A stretch of DNA of 64,000 bases, taken from Streptomyces qinglanensis (lineage in GTDB: Bacteria; Actinomycetota; Actinomycetes; Streptomycetales; Streptomycetaceae). A program made the translations under genes and the position numbers. Where the stretch lies: positions 248,001-312,000 of the forward strand of contig NZ_FOGO01000006.1 in assembly GCF_900111245.1 (NCBI RefSeq), in the 5' to 3' direction. Each line of letters begins with the position of its first letter. The stretch's first letter is position 1. Under the pieces are notes generated by a model. It saw nothing but the letters and a program-made list of their open reading frames with translations. It ran no database searches and had not been told where the DNA came from. Positions 24,957 through 34,500 of this stretch are shown piece after piece.

Positions 24957-24973
24957 TTGCGAATCTTTCGCAA
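24957..24973. promoter_or_regulatory. perfect inverted repeat upstream of the binding-protein gene
   Basis: TTGCGAATCTTTCGCAA: 7-bp arms around TCT, 35 bp upstream of the binding-protein start, in the AT-richest part of the divergent region shared with a methyltransferase gene. It looks like an operator; the regulator is not recognised. Confidence 0.6.
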
Positions 24974-25159
24974 TTAGCTGCGATTACATCACGGGTGCCG
25001 CGGCGCACTATGCCCCGATACCTCCCGGCGGGACCGGCGGTACCTGGGCAAGATCCAGCCCCAGTAACGCTGTTTCCTTCCACGCGCCGCTCCTCGGTCA
25101 GTAGCCTCGTGGGCCCGACCGGAACTCCCCGGTGAACAAAGCGAGCTGGAGACCCTTCG

Positions 25160-25981
25160 ATGGAACGTCCCGCCTGGGCCCCGCAGGGCATCGACCTCAC
25201 TGTGCCGAGCGTGTCGCGGATGTACGACTACTACCTGGGCGGTTCGCACAACTTCGAGGTCGACCGGGAGACGGCGCGGCAGGCGATCAAGGCATGGCCG
25301 GGACTTCCCAAGATCATGCAGGCGAACCGGGCCTTCATGCGCCGCGCGATCCGCTTCGCCGTCCAGGAGGGCATCACCCAGTTCCTCGACATCGGTTCGG
25401 GCATCCCGACCTTCGGCAACGTCCACGAGGTGGCCCACGCGCTGGACCGCGGCGCGCGCACCGTCTACGTCGACAACGATCCGGTCGCCGTCGCGCACAG
25501 CCGCGCGGTGCTGGGGGACGACCGCAGAGCGGGCGTCGTCTCGGCGGACTTCCGCTCGCCCCAGGACATCGTCGAGAGCCCCGAGGTGGAGGAGTTGCTG
25601 GAGCTGGACAAGCCGGTGGTGGTGATGCTCGTCGCACTGCTGCACTTCGTCGAGGACCGGGACGAGCCGCGCAAGTGCGTGGCGGAGCTGGCCCGCCGTC
25701 TGGCGCCGGGGAGTCTGCTGGTGATCTCCCACGGGTCCTGCGAGGGCGGCCCCGTTCGGGACGGCGGCGCCGCCCTCCGTGAGGTGTACAGCACCGCGAG
25801 CGCCCCGCTGGTCACCCGGTCCAAGGACGAGATCGCCCAGTTCTTCGAGGAGTTCGAACTCGTGGAACCGGGCCTGGTCGCGCTGCCGCACTGGCGCCCC
25901 GACAGCCCGCTGGAGCTGGAGGACCCGGTCGTCCTGGGCGGGCTCGCCGGAGTGGGCCGCAAGGTGGGACTCGCCGAGTGA
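25160..25981 (+). CDS. SAM-dependent methyltransferase, PF04672 family (copy 4)
   Basis: A 273-residue paralogue of the three copies near 12-17 kb. It has VSRMYDYYLGGSHNFEVDRE, the SAM loop FLDIGSGIPTFGN near residue 75 and YVDNDPVAVAHS near 99. The fourth residue after LGG differs (SHN instead of KTH/KDN). Its stop overlaps the GTG of the next gene by 4 nt, so the methyltransferase and the cyclic-di-GMP protein are probably translationally coupled. Substrate unknown. Confidence 0.9.
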   Translation: MERPAWAPQGIDLTVPSVSRMYDYYLGGSHNFEVDRETARQAIKAWPGLPKIMQANRAFMRRAIRFAVQEGITQFLDIGSGIPTFGNVHEVAHALDRGARTVYVDNDPVAVAHSRAVLGDDRRAGVVSADFRSPQDIVESPEVEELLELDKPVVVMLVALLHFVEDRDEPRKCVAELARRLAPGSLLVISHGSCEGGPVRDGGAALREVYSTASAPLVTRSKDEIAQFFEEFELVEPGLVALPHWRPDSPLELEDPVVLGGLAGVGRKVGLAE

Positions 25982-28170
25982 CTTCTCAGGACGGGCCCGA
26001 AAAACACCAGGGGCGCACCCGCCCGGCAGCCGGCCCGGCGGAGGACGGCACCGGCCCGGGAGGCGAGGACGGACTGCGCCGCTTCGCGCGGATCTGGAGC
26101 CGGACGGTCTACCCGGCCACCCAGACCTCCCTCACCCGGGCCGAACTGGAGGACTTCCTCCACCCGTTGGCCGTCCGCATGGGCGAGGCACTGCACGCCT
26201 ATCCGTTCAGCCCCGCGCCGGGCCGGGAGGTCGGCGAGGTGCTGGTGAACCAGGCGCACTGCACCAGCCCCGACGCGCTCCCGCACGTCCTCGGGGTGAT
26301 CGAGTCCTACCTGGTCCTCTACGCGGGCACCCCGCGCGGCCTGGGCGTGGACGAGGCGCGGTCGCGCTGCGCGCGGCTCCAGCACGCCCTCGCGGCCGGG
26401 TTCACACTCGCCGTGCGGGAGCGGACCCTGGCCGAGCAGGAGGCCCTCTCCCGCGCCGCGCTGGCCGCGCAGACCGCGGTCGAGGAGGCGCTGCACGCGT
26501 CCGAGACCCGGTTCCGGGCCGTCTTCAAGGACGCCACCCTCGGCATCGGGATCGCCGACATGAACGGCCGGCTGCGCGACGCCAACGGCGCCCTGGCCCG
26601 GATGTTCGGACACTCCGAGGAGGAGATGCGGCGCCGCAACATCAACGACTGGGTGCACCCCGACGACGCCCCCGACGTGTGGCGGCTGCACCGCGAGCTG
26701 GCCGCCGGGCGGCGCGACCACTTCCGGGTGGAGAAGCCCTATCAGCGCCCGGACGGCACCGTGCTGTGGACCAACCTGACGGTCTCCCTGCTGCGGGACG
26801 CCGACGGCGAGCCGCGCTATCAACTCGCCCTCATGGAGGACATCACCGAGCGCCGGCTGCTCCATCTGCGGCTCCGCTACGAGGCGACCCACGACGAGCT
26901 GACCGGTCTGCCGAACCGCACCCTGTTCGCCGAGCGGCTGGACCGCATCCTGGCACCCGGCAACGGGGTGGCCCGGTTCGGGCTGTGCTATCTGGACATC
27001 GACGGCTTCAAGACGGTCAACGACAGCCTGGGGCACGCCGTGGGCGACCAGCTCCTCGTCGCGGTCGGCGAGCGCCTCCAGTCCTGCACGACCGCGCCCG
27101 CGCACCTGGTGGCCCGGATCGGGGGCGACGAGTTCGCCGTGCTGATGTCCGACCCGCAGGGCGCGGAGGAGATCACCGGCATGGCGCGGGCCCTGCTCGC
27201 CGCGCTGGCCACACCCGTCTCACTGGACGGGCGGGAGCTGTCGGTCCGGGCCAGCATCGGCATCGTCGAAGGTGCCGCCGGTCAGCTCGAACCCGCCGAG
27301 GTGCTGCGCAGCGCCGACATCACCATGTACCGGGCCAAGGACGCGGGCGGCAGCCGCTACGAGCTGGCCGATCCGGACTCCGAGGCGCGGGCGATAGACC
27401 GGCACAGCCTCACCAACCGGCTGCCGGCCGCGCTGGAGCGGGACGAGTTCTTCCTGGAGTACCAGCCGCTGATCCGGATGAGCGACGGCCGGGTGGACGG
27501 CGCCGAGGCACTGGTGCGCTGGAAGCACCCGGTGCACGGGAGGCTCGGTCCGGACCGGTTCATCCCGCTGGCCGAACACACCGGGCTGATCGTGCCGTTG
27601 GGCCGCTGGGTGCTGGAGCAGGCCGTCGCGCAGAGCTGCGCCTGGGCGGGCGGGCAGCCGCTGCGGGTCAACGTCAACCTCTCCCCGCGCCAGCTCCACC
27701 ACCCGGACCTGGTGCCGGACACCGTCGCGGTGCTGGAGTCCGCGGGTGTGGCGCCCTCGTCGCTGTGCCTGGAGGTCACCGAGAGCGCCCTGATCAGCGC
27801 GGACGAGGACGAGCTCAAACCGCTGTGGCAACTGGCCGAGCTGGGCGTCGACATCGCACTGGACGACTTCGGCACCGGCTACTCCAACCTCGCCAACCTG
27901 CGCCGGCTGCCGGCCACCACCCTCAAGCTGGACCGCTCCTTCACACAGGGCCTCCAGCGGCACCCGGCCGACCCGGTGGACCTCACCTTCGTGGAGGGCA
28001 TCGTCTCGCTGGCGCACGCGCTCGGGCTGGCCGTGACCGTCGAGGGAGTGGAGACCGAGAGCCAGGCCGACCAACTGCGCGACCTGGGCTGCGACACGGC
28101 ACAGGGCTGGTACTACGCGCGTCCGTCCTCGCCGGGCGAGTTCGCCAAGGACTGGGTGCCGGCCGGATGA
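25978..28170 (+). CDS. PAS-GGDEF-EAL cyclic-di-GMP enzyme
   Basis: A 730-residue cytoplasmic signalling protein. An N-terminal helical domain (about 20-165) may be a sensory module. A PAS/PAC unit (about 175-295) contains RFRAVFKDATLGIGI. The GGDEF domain (about 300-460) keeps an intact GGDEF near 382. The EAL domain (about 475-725) keeps EALVRW, DDFGTGYSNL, KLDRSF and VEGVE. Both catalytic signatures are intact, so it could make and degrade c-di-GMP, which controls development in Streptomyces. The architecture matches CdgA/RmdA-like proteins. GTG start overlaps the methyltransferase stop. Confidence 0.93.
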   Translation: MTSQDGPEKHQGRTRPAAGPAEDGTGPGGEDGLRRFARIWSRTVYPATQTSLTRAELEDFLHPLAVRMGEALHAYPFSPAPGREVGEVLVNQAHCTSPDALPHVLGVIESYLVLYAGTPRGLGVDEARSRCARLQHALAAGFTLAVRERTLAEQEALSRAALAAQTAVEEALHASETRFRAVFKDATLGIGIADMNGRLRDANGALARMFGHSEEEMRRRNINDWVHPDDAPDVWRLHRELAAGRRDHFRVEKPYQRPDGTVLWTNLTVSLLRDADGEPRYQLALMEDITERRLLHLRLRYEATHDELTGLPNRTLFAERLDRILAPGNGVARFGLCYLDIDGFKTVNDSLGHAVGDQLLVAVGERLQSCTTAPAHLVARIGGDEFAVLMSDPQGAEEITGMARALLAALATPVSLDGRELSVRASIGIVEGAAGQLEPAEVLRSADITMYRAKDAGGSRYELADPDSEARAIDRHSLTNRLPAALERDEFFLEYQPLIRMSDGRVDGAEALVRWKHPVHGRLGPDRFIPLAEHTGLIVPLGRWVLEQAVAQSCAWAGGQPLRVNVNLSPRQLHHPDLVPDTVAVLESAGVAPSSLCLEVTESALISADEDELKPLWQLAELGVDIALDDFGTGYSNLANLRRLPATTLKLDRSFTQGLQRHPADPVDLTFVEGIVSLAHALGLAVTVEGVETESQADQLRDLGCDTAQGWYYARPSSPGEFAKDWVPAG

Positions 28171-28177
28171 GGCCCGG

Positions 28178-29128
28178 TCAGGCCCCGGGCCGCGGCGGCT
28201 GCCGCGACGCCCAGGAGGGGAGCCAGACCGCCTCGGAGAGCCCCGGCAGGCTCTCCAGGTGGGTGAGGACGCCGCGCAGACCCGGGTGCGGCTCCGTCGC
28301 CGGCAGCAGCAGCGAGATCGGATAGGCGAGGACCGGATCCGCCACGGGGATGCGGCGCAGGTCGTGGCCCGCCGGCCAGAGGTACCGGTCCCGTGCCCCG
28401 ACCAGCGTGGCCACCTCCGCGGAGTCCGCGAGGACGTCCAGGAGCACCTCGTCCCCGAAGTGCGGGCCTGCCGCGTCGATGCGCAGGTCGAATTCGGCCG
28501 CGAGCTGATCGTAGAACTCCCCCCACTCGCTGCGGGGTGCGATGCCGGGCACCCATATCCGGTGCCCGCGCAACTGCTGCGGCGACAGCCGCCGTGCCGA
28601 GGCGAGCGGGTGCGCCGGCCCGACGAGGAGTTCCAGCGGAGAGTGGAACGCGGGGATCATCCGCACCCCGGGCGGCAGCGCGGCAGGATCGGTGACGGTG
28701 CGGAACGAGGCGTCGACCTCCCCGGCCGCCACGGCGGCGACCGCAGTACGGGGATCGGCGGTCCTGAGCGTCACCACGTCGAGCTCGGTCCCGGGATGCG
28801 CGCGCCAGTAGTCGTGCAGCACGACGGCCTGCGCGCTGCGCAGACCGAGCACGTCGATCCGCAGGGCGCGGGAGCCCGGCCTGACCGCGGTGACGGCCCG
28901 CTCGGCGCCCGCGACGATGCCCCGCGCGTGCGGGAGGAGCGCCTGCCCGTCCAGCGAGAGCTCGACCCCCCGGGGAGTACGCGAGAACAGCCGTACCCCC
29001 AGCTCGCGCTCCAGCGCTGCGATCCGTTTGGAGACCGCCTGCTGGGTGACGCCCAGCTCGTCCGCCGTGTGCTGGAACTGTCCGAGCTCGGCCGCCCGGA
29101 CGAATGATCGCAATGCCTCGGTGTCCAC
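28178..29128 (-). CDS. LysR-family transcriptional regulator
   Basis: A 316-residue regulator with an N-terminal winged helix-turn-helix (ALRSFVRAAELGQFQHTADELGV, then TQQAVSKRIAALERELG, residues 5-44) and a LysR substrate-binding domain (about 88-300). It starts at GTG and reads away from an MFS transporter gene, the classic arrangement in which a LysR protein controls the divergent gene in response to a small molecule. The shared region has a perfect inverted repeat and extra half-sites. Effector unknown. Confidence 0.92.
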   Translation of the reverse strand: MDTEALRSFVRAAELGQFQHTADELGVTQQAVSKRIAALERELGVRLFSRTPRGVELSLDGQALLPHARGIVAGAERAVTAVRPGSRALRIDVLGLRSAQAVVLHDYWRAHPGTELDVVTLRTADPRTAVAAVAAGEVDASFRTVTDPAALPPGVRMIPAFHSPLELLVGPAHPLASARRLSPQQLRGHRIWVPGIAPRSEWGEFYDQLAAEFDLRIDAAGPHFGDEVLLDVLADSAEVATLVGARDRYLWPAGHDLRRIPVADPVLAYPISLLLPATEPHPGLRGVLTHLESLPGLSEAVWLPSWASRQPPRPGA

Positions 29129-29146
29129 CGCTGCACTCTAGAGGCA

Positions 29147-29163
29147 CACAACCGGAGGTTGTG
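29147..29163. promoter_or_regulatory. LysR-type operator between regulator and MFS gene
   Basis: CACAACCGGAGGTTGTG: 7-bp perfect arms with a 3-bp spacer, 18 bp upstream of the LysR start. GGTTGT occurs twice more at about 29178 and 29233 toward the MFS start, matching a recognition site plus activation half-sites. Confidence 0.65.
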
Positions 29164-29251
29164 GCGCGCCGCGGAGCGGTTGTTTGCTCCCGCCTGTGCG
29201 GCGCTGGTGTGCTGCGCGGCATCCACACCAGCGGTTGTCACGGGGGGCCAT

Positions 29252-30505
29252 GTGCACAGGAGACAGGGAAGCGATCTCGGACGGCTGTGGAGGGCCTACG
29301 CCGTCAGCACCTACGGCACCTGGGTCGCTTTCGGGGCCTTCCACCTGATCGCGGTCCAGGTGCTGCGGGTGTCGGCGTTCGCGGTCTCGCTGCTCGACGC
29401 CGCCGGTCTCGCCCTGGCCGCGTGCGTCGCGGTCCCGCTGGGGCCGTGGACCGAGTACCGGACCAAGCGCCCGGTCATGATCGCCACGGATCTCCTGCGC
29501 TTCACCGCCCTGGCGAGTGTTCCGCTCGCGTACCTGACCGGCGTGCTGTCCTACGGCCACCTGCTGGTCGTCTCGGTCGTCTGCGGGACGGCGGGCATCG
29601 CCTTCACCGCCGCGTCCGGCGCCTACCTCAAGCACCTCGTCGACGCGGACCGGCTGCTCACCGCGAACGGGAGGTTCGAGGGCACGAACTGGCTGGCCAC
29701 CGCGGCCGGGCCGCCGCTGGGCGGCATGCTCGTCGCACTGTTCGGCCCGGTCGTCACCGTCACCGCGGACGCCCTCAGCCATCTGCTCTCCGCGCTCGGC
29801 CTGCTGCGGATCCGCGGTGCCGACACCGCCGCACCGCGCACGGCGCCCGGCCGGCTGCGTGCCGCCGACCTCGCGAGCGGCTGGCGCGTCATCCTGCACG
29901 ACCGCGTCCTGCGGCGGCTGTTCCTCAACTCCATGGCGGTCAACGGGCTGATCATGGCCACCGGTCCGCTGCTGGCCGTTCTGCTGCTGGGCCGCTACCA
30001 CTTCCCCGCCTGGCAGTACGGTCTGGCCTTCGGCGTCCCGGCGCTCGGCGGCTTCGTCGGGGCCCGCCTCTCCGCGCCCCTCGCCGCCCGTTACGGACGG
30101 CACCGTGTGCTGCTCGTCTCCGGGTGGCTGCGTGCGCTCTTCCCGGTCGGGCTCGCACTGACCCGCCCCGGCGTGCCCGGCCTGGTCACGGTGCTCACCG
30201 TCGAGGCGCTGCTGATCGTCTGTGCGGGGGTCTTCAATCCCCTCAACACGACGGAGCGGCTGCAGCGCGCTCCCACCGGCCGCGTCGCGCAGGTCGTCAG
30301 CGCGTGGAGCATCAGCAGCAAACTCGCCCAAGCCGCCTTCATTCTGGCCGGGGGCGCCCTGGGGACGCTGACCGGACCGCTGACCGCGATCACCGTGTCG
30401 GGCGTGCTCCTGCTCGGAACCCCCCTGCTCCTCCCCCGGCGGATGTCCGGGCCCGAATCCCCGTCCGGGGAGGCCGGGGCGGCCGGGGAGCTCCGTCGGG
30501 TATGA
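29252..30505 (+). CDS. MFS transporter
   Basis: A 417-residue major facilitator protein with about 12 hydrophobic segments. The first begins YAVSTYGTWVAFGAFHLIAVQVL; the loop-2/3 signature is GPWTEYRTKRPVM. GTG 29252, behind a GGGGGG tract, gives a normal MFS N-terminus. An earlier in-frame GTG at 29159 would add 31 residues but lies within the LysR operator. It is probably an exporter of the drug-efflux or uptake-of-unknown type controlled by the divergent LysR protein. Confidence 0.88.
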   Translation: MHRRQGSDLGRLWRAYAVSTYGTWVAFGAFHLIAVQVLRVSAFAVSLLDAAGLALAACVAVPLGPWTEYRTKRPVMIATDLLRFTALASVPLAYLTGVLSYGHLLVVSVVCGTAGIAFTAASGAYLKHLVDADRLLTANGRFEGTNWLATAAGPPLGGMLVALFGPVVTVTADALSHLLSALGLLRIRGADTAAPRTAPGRLRAADLASGWRVILHDRVLRRLFLNSMAVNGLIMATGPLLAVLLLGRYHFPAWQYGLAFGVPALGGFVGARLSAPLAARYGRHRVLLVSGWLRALFPVGLALTRPGVPGLVTVLTVEALLIVCAGVFNPLNTTERLQRAPTGRVAQVVSAWSISSKLAQAAFILAGGALGTLTGPLTAITVSGVLLLGTPLLLPRRMSGPESPSGEAGAAGELRRV

Positions 30506-30539
30506 CGGGTGCTTGGGGCCGCGGCGCGCCGGAGCGCTG

Positions 30540-31481
30540 CTATCGGCGGGCGGACGCGTCCAGGTGACGCTCGAACCACGCCATCAGATCGGCCTCGACC
30601 TCGTCCCGGTTGGTCTCGTTGAGGATCTCGTGCCGTGCGCCCGGGTAGGCGCGCCAGCTCAGATCCCGGGTACCCCGGTAGCGGAAGTCCTCCAGGAGCT
30701 CGTGGACGAGCGTCAGCCCCTGATGGCAGGGGTCCTGGTCGCCGACGGCGACGTGGACCGGCAGCTCGCGCGGGATCCGGGCGAACTGCTCCGGATCGTT
30801 GACCTTGCGGGAGCCGCGCACCCAGTCCAGGGACAGCCCCGCGCCGAACGGGAAGCCGCAGCGCTCGTCCCGGACGTAGACCTCGACCTCGGCCGGGTCG
30901 CGGGAGAGCCACTCGAAGCCTGTGCGGTGCGTGAAGGGGTCGTTGAACGAACCGAAGAGCAGAGTGGTGAAGTCCGACGGCGCGTCCCTGCCCTCCTCGG
31001 CGACCTGCCGCTCCAGCCGCTGCACGGCGGCTTCGGGATCGCAGCCGGGCAGCGAGCGGAACGTGCCGGACAGCACCAGCCCGGAGAGGCCGCCGCCGAA
31101 TTCCTGGGCACAGTCACGGGCGAGCTGCGAACCCATGCTGTGGCCGAGCAGGAACAGCGGGGCATCGCAGGGCAGCCGGGCCCGGGCCCGGTCGCCGACC
31201 TCCTTGAGGTCGGCGACCGTGGACCGCCAGCCCTCGGCGCCCGCCGCTCCGTAGCCGCCGGTGCCGGCGGCCGTGCGGCCGTGGCCCCGGTGGTCCGAGG
31301 CCACCACCGCGTAGCCGCCCGCGGTCAGCCGGCGCGCGAACCGTTCGTAGCGCAGCGCGTGTTCGGCGGCGCCGTGCGCGATCTGGACCAGCGCGCGCAC
31401 CTCGCCCTCCGGCCACCAGGTGTAGCTCGCCACCGGCGTCCCGTCCGCCGCGGCTGTGACCTCGTCCCGCCGTTCCGCCAC
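30540..31481 (-). CDS. alpha/beta hydrolase, monoacylglycerol-lipase/lysophospholipase-like
   Basis: A 313-residue serine hydrolase. The GTG start at 31481 follows AAAGGGG. Family motifs: QIAHGAAEHALRYERFARRLTAGGYAV-type N-terminus, SDHRGHGRT near 60, the nucleophile GHSMGS near 107, Asp in VAVGDQDP near 245 and His in PGARHEILNE near 280. It probably hydrolyses acylglycerols or lysophospholipids. The gene follows the beta-galactosidase by 58 nt on the same strand and may be cotranscribed, though no shared pathway is obvious. Confidence 0.9.
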   Translation of the reverse strand: MAERRDEVTAAADGTPVASYTWWPEGEVRALVQIAHGAAEHALRYERFARRLTAGGYAVVASDHRGHGRTAAGTGGYGAAGAEGWRSTVADLKEVGDRARARLPCDAPLFLLGHSMGSQLARDCAQEFGGGLSGLVLSGTFRSLPGCDPEAAVQRLERQVAEEGRDAPSDFTTLLFGSFNDPFTHRTGFEWLSRDPAEVEVYVRDERCGFPFGAGLSLDWVRGSRKVNDPEQFARIPRELPVHVAVGDQDPCHQGLTLVHELLEDFRYRGTRDLSWRAYPGARHEILNETNRDEVEADLMAWFERHLDASARR

Positions 31482-31539
31482 GCTCGGCCCCTTTCCACCC
31501 GGCCGTCCGCCGGGCCCTCGTCGCGCACCGGCGCGCGGG

Positions 31540-34500
31540 TCACCGCACCGCGCGCAGGCGGTAACCGTAGCGGTAGGTGCGATCCGCGTGAAGAAGGTAC
31601 TTCTCCAGCGGCGGAGCCCCCCACGAGTCGTTGCCGCCGACTCCCGTCTGCCGGTGGTTGACGCCCAGCACGGTCTCCTCCCCGGGGCCGAGTTCATAGG
31701 GGTGGCCGGGCCCGTCCAGGTCGGCCGGGGTGTACCGGAGGGCGCTGAGTTCCAGCTGGTCGCCGTCCTCGGTGGTGACCCGCAGCCCGGCGCCGTGCCT
31801 GCCGGTCAGCTCCCCCCAGCGCACGCCGGTGACGTTGCCGCACTCCTGCGGGCGTACGTAGGGCGTGAACCGGTCCGCCACCTCGGCCCGGTAGCGGCCC
31901 ACGTGGGCGGCGGTCGCGCGGTCCCGGTAGTTCTCGTGCGGCCCGCGGCCGTACCAGCCGAACGTGGAGAGCTCCCCGGGGAGGGTGAACAGCGCGCCGA
32001 CCAGCGGCAGGTCGGGCAGCCCGGAGCCGGGTTCCAGAGTGTGCGCCACCCGCACCTCCCCGTCGCCGCGCACCGTGAGGACGGTGGTGAAGGCGCTGCT
32101 CGCGGGCGAGGTCGGCAGAGTGCTGCGGACCTCGACGGAGAGCTGCGCGCGGTTCTCCCGGGTGACCCGCACGCTGTCGGTGGTGCGGTGGGCGCCCGCC
32201 TCCTTCCACGTCCGGGCGGTGTTCTGGAATCCGCGGCCGCGGTCGTTGTCGGTGGGCGCGCGCCAGAAGTTGGGCACCGGGCCTTCCGTGAGCAGCACCA
32301 CGCCCCGGTGCCGGAAGCCGGTCAGGGTGCCGCGGTCCTTGTCGAGGGTGAGGGAGAAGTCCCGGCCGGTGACGGTGACCTGCTCGCCGGTCTCCTCGTA
32401 CTCGACGGGCGGCAGTCCGCTCTCCTGCGGCTGGGCGGCGGCCGCCTGCCACTCCGTGAGCGGGAACTGCGCGCCCGCGACCTCGTGCCCGGCCTCGGCC
32501 CAGGGGCTGCGCCGCCGCAGCACGAGGGAGAGGTTCAGCCAGTACTCGGCGCCCGGTACCGGGCGGGAGGGGCGTTCGAGGGGCAGCCGCAGGGTGCTGG
32601 TCCCGCCGGGTTCGGTCCGGGGCGGCCGCACGGTGCCGTGCCCGGTGCGCTCCCCGTCCCGGGTGACCTCCCAGCGCAGTTCGTAGCCGTCCAGGCCGGT
32701 GAACGCGTACTTGTTGGCGATCCCGACCTCGCCCCGCGCGGCCTTCCCGCCGGAGAAGGCGACCCGCTGGTAGACCCGTTTGACCTCGGCCATCGCGGGG
32801 TTGACCCGGCGGTCGGAGCGGACGACGCCGTTGCAGCAGAAGTTGCCGTCGCTCGGACAGCCGGGGACCCAGTCGCCGCCGTAGGACTGGTAGCTGCGGG
32901 AGGGATCACCGGGCACCGGCTTCCGGATGGTCTGGTCCACCCAGTCCCAGATGAAACCGCCGTGCAGGTTGGGGTACTTCTCGAAGAGGTCCCAGTACTC
33001 CTGGAGGTTGCCGGTGCTGTTGCCCATGGAGTGCGCGTACTCGCACAGCATGAACGGCTTGGTGTTGCCCGACCTGCCGTACTTCTCGACCTCGTCGGGT
33101 TTGGCGTACATCCGGCTCTCCACGTCGGCGACGGAACTCATGCCCTCGTAGTGCACGGGCCGGGTGGGGTCGCGCCGGTGGAACCAGTCGGCCATGGTGC
33201 GGAAGTTCTCGCCGCTGCCCGCCTCGTTGCCGAGTGACCACAGCACCACGCACGGGTGGTTCTTGTCCCGTTCGACCATGCTGCGGGCCCGGTCCAGGCA
33301 CGCCTCGGTCCACTCCGGGAGGGAGCCGGGGACGGTGTCGCGGACCCCGTGGGTCTCCAGGTTGGTCTCGCCGATGACGTACAGGCCGTACTCGTCGCAC
33401 AGCTCCAGCCAGCGGGGCGAGTCGGGGTAGTGCGAGGTGCGGACGGCGTTGATGTTGTGCTGCTTCATCAGTTCGATGTCGCGCAGCATGGTCTTCTCCG
33501 GCACGGCCTGGCCGTGCACGGGATCCGTCTCGTGCCGGTTGGTGCCCGCGAAGAGCAGCGGCCGGCCGTTGAGATGCAGTCTGCCGGGACCGAACGTCAC
33601 CTCGCGGAATCCGAAGCGCACCCGTTGCACCTCGCTGCGGTCGCCGCCCGGATCCCGCACGGTCAGCACCAGCGTGTAGAGGCTGGGGCTCTCCGCCGAC
33701 CACAGCCGCGGCGCCCGCACCGTGCCGGTCAGCTCCAGGTCGGCGATGCCGCCCGCCGGGGGCTGTGCGCTGCCGGTGAGGGGACCGGTCCGCACCCGGT
33801 GCCCGTCCGCGTCGTAGAGGACGCCGGAGACGGTGTACTTCCCGGCCGTGCCGCCGGTGGTGTCGCGTATCCGGGCGCGGACGGTGAGCTCGGCACTGGT
33901 GCGCGCCTCGTCGAGTGCGGTGCGGACCTCGGCGTCGTGCAGGTGGACTCGGGGCACCGAGTACAGGTACACGTCGCGGAAGATCCCGGACAGGTCGATC
34001 ATGTCCTGGTCCTCCAGCCAGCTGCCGTCCGACCAGCGGTAGACCTGCACGGCCAGGGTGTTCTCGCCGTCCTGGAGCTGCTCGCCGATGTCGAACTCGG
34101 CCGGGGTGTAGCTGTCCTCGCTGTAGCCGACCCGCTCGCCGTTCACCCAGACGAAGAAGGCCGACTTCACCCCCTGGAAGGAGAGGAGGGTGCGCCTGCC
34201 GCGCCAACTGCGGGGCACACGGAAGGTCCGCCGGTAGGAGCCGACCGGGTTGAACTTCCGCGGGACGTCGGGGGGTTCCGGCTGCTCGTAGCCCGTCCAG
34301 GGGTACTTGATGTTCAGGTAGACGGGCTCCCGGTAGCCGTGCATCTCCCAGTTGGACGGGACGGGCAGCCGGTCCCAGTCCCCGTCGTCGAAATCGGTGC
34401 GGTGGAACCCCTCCGGGCGCTTCTCCGGGTTCTCGCACCAGTGGAAGCGCCAGTCGCCGTTCAGCGAACGGTGGTACGGGGAGTCCCCGGGCCTGTCCTC

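Noticed and set aside
30506..30539. Terminator between convergent MFS and hydrolase genes
   Set aside because: GC-rich but no stem longer than five pairs was found.
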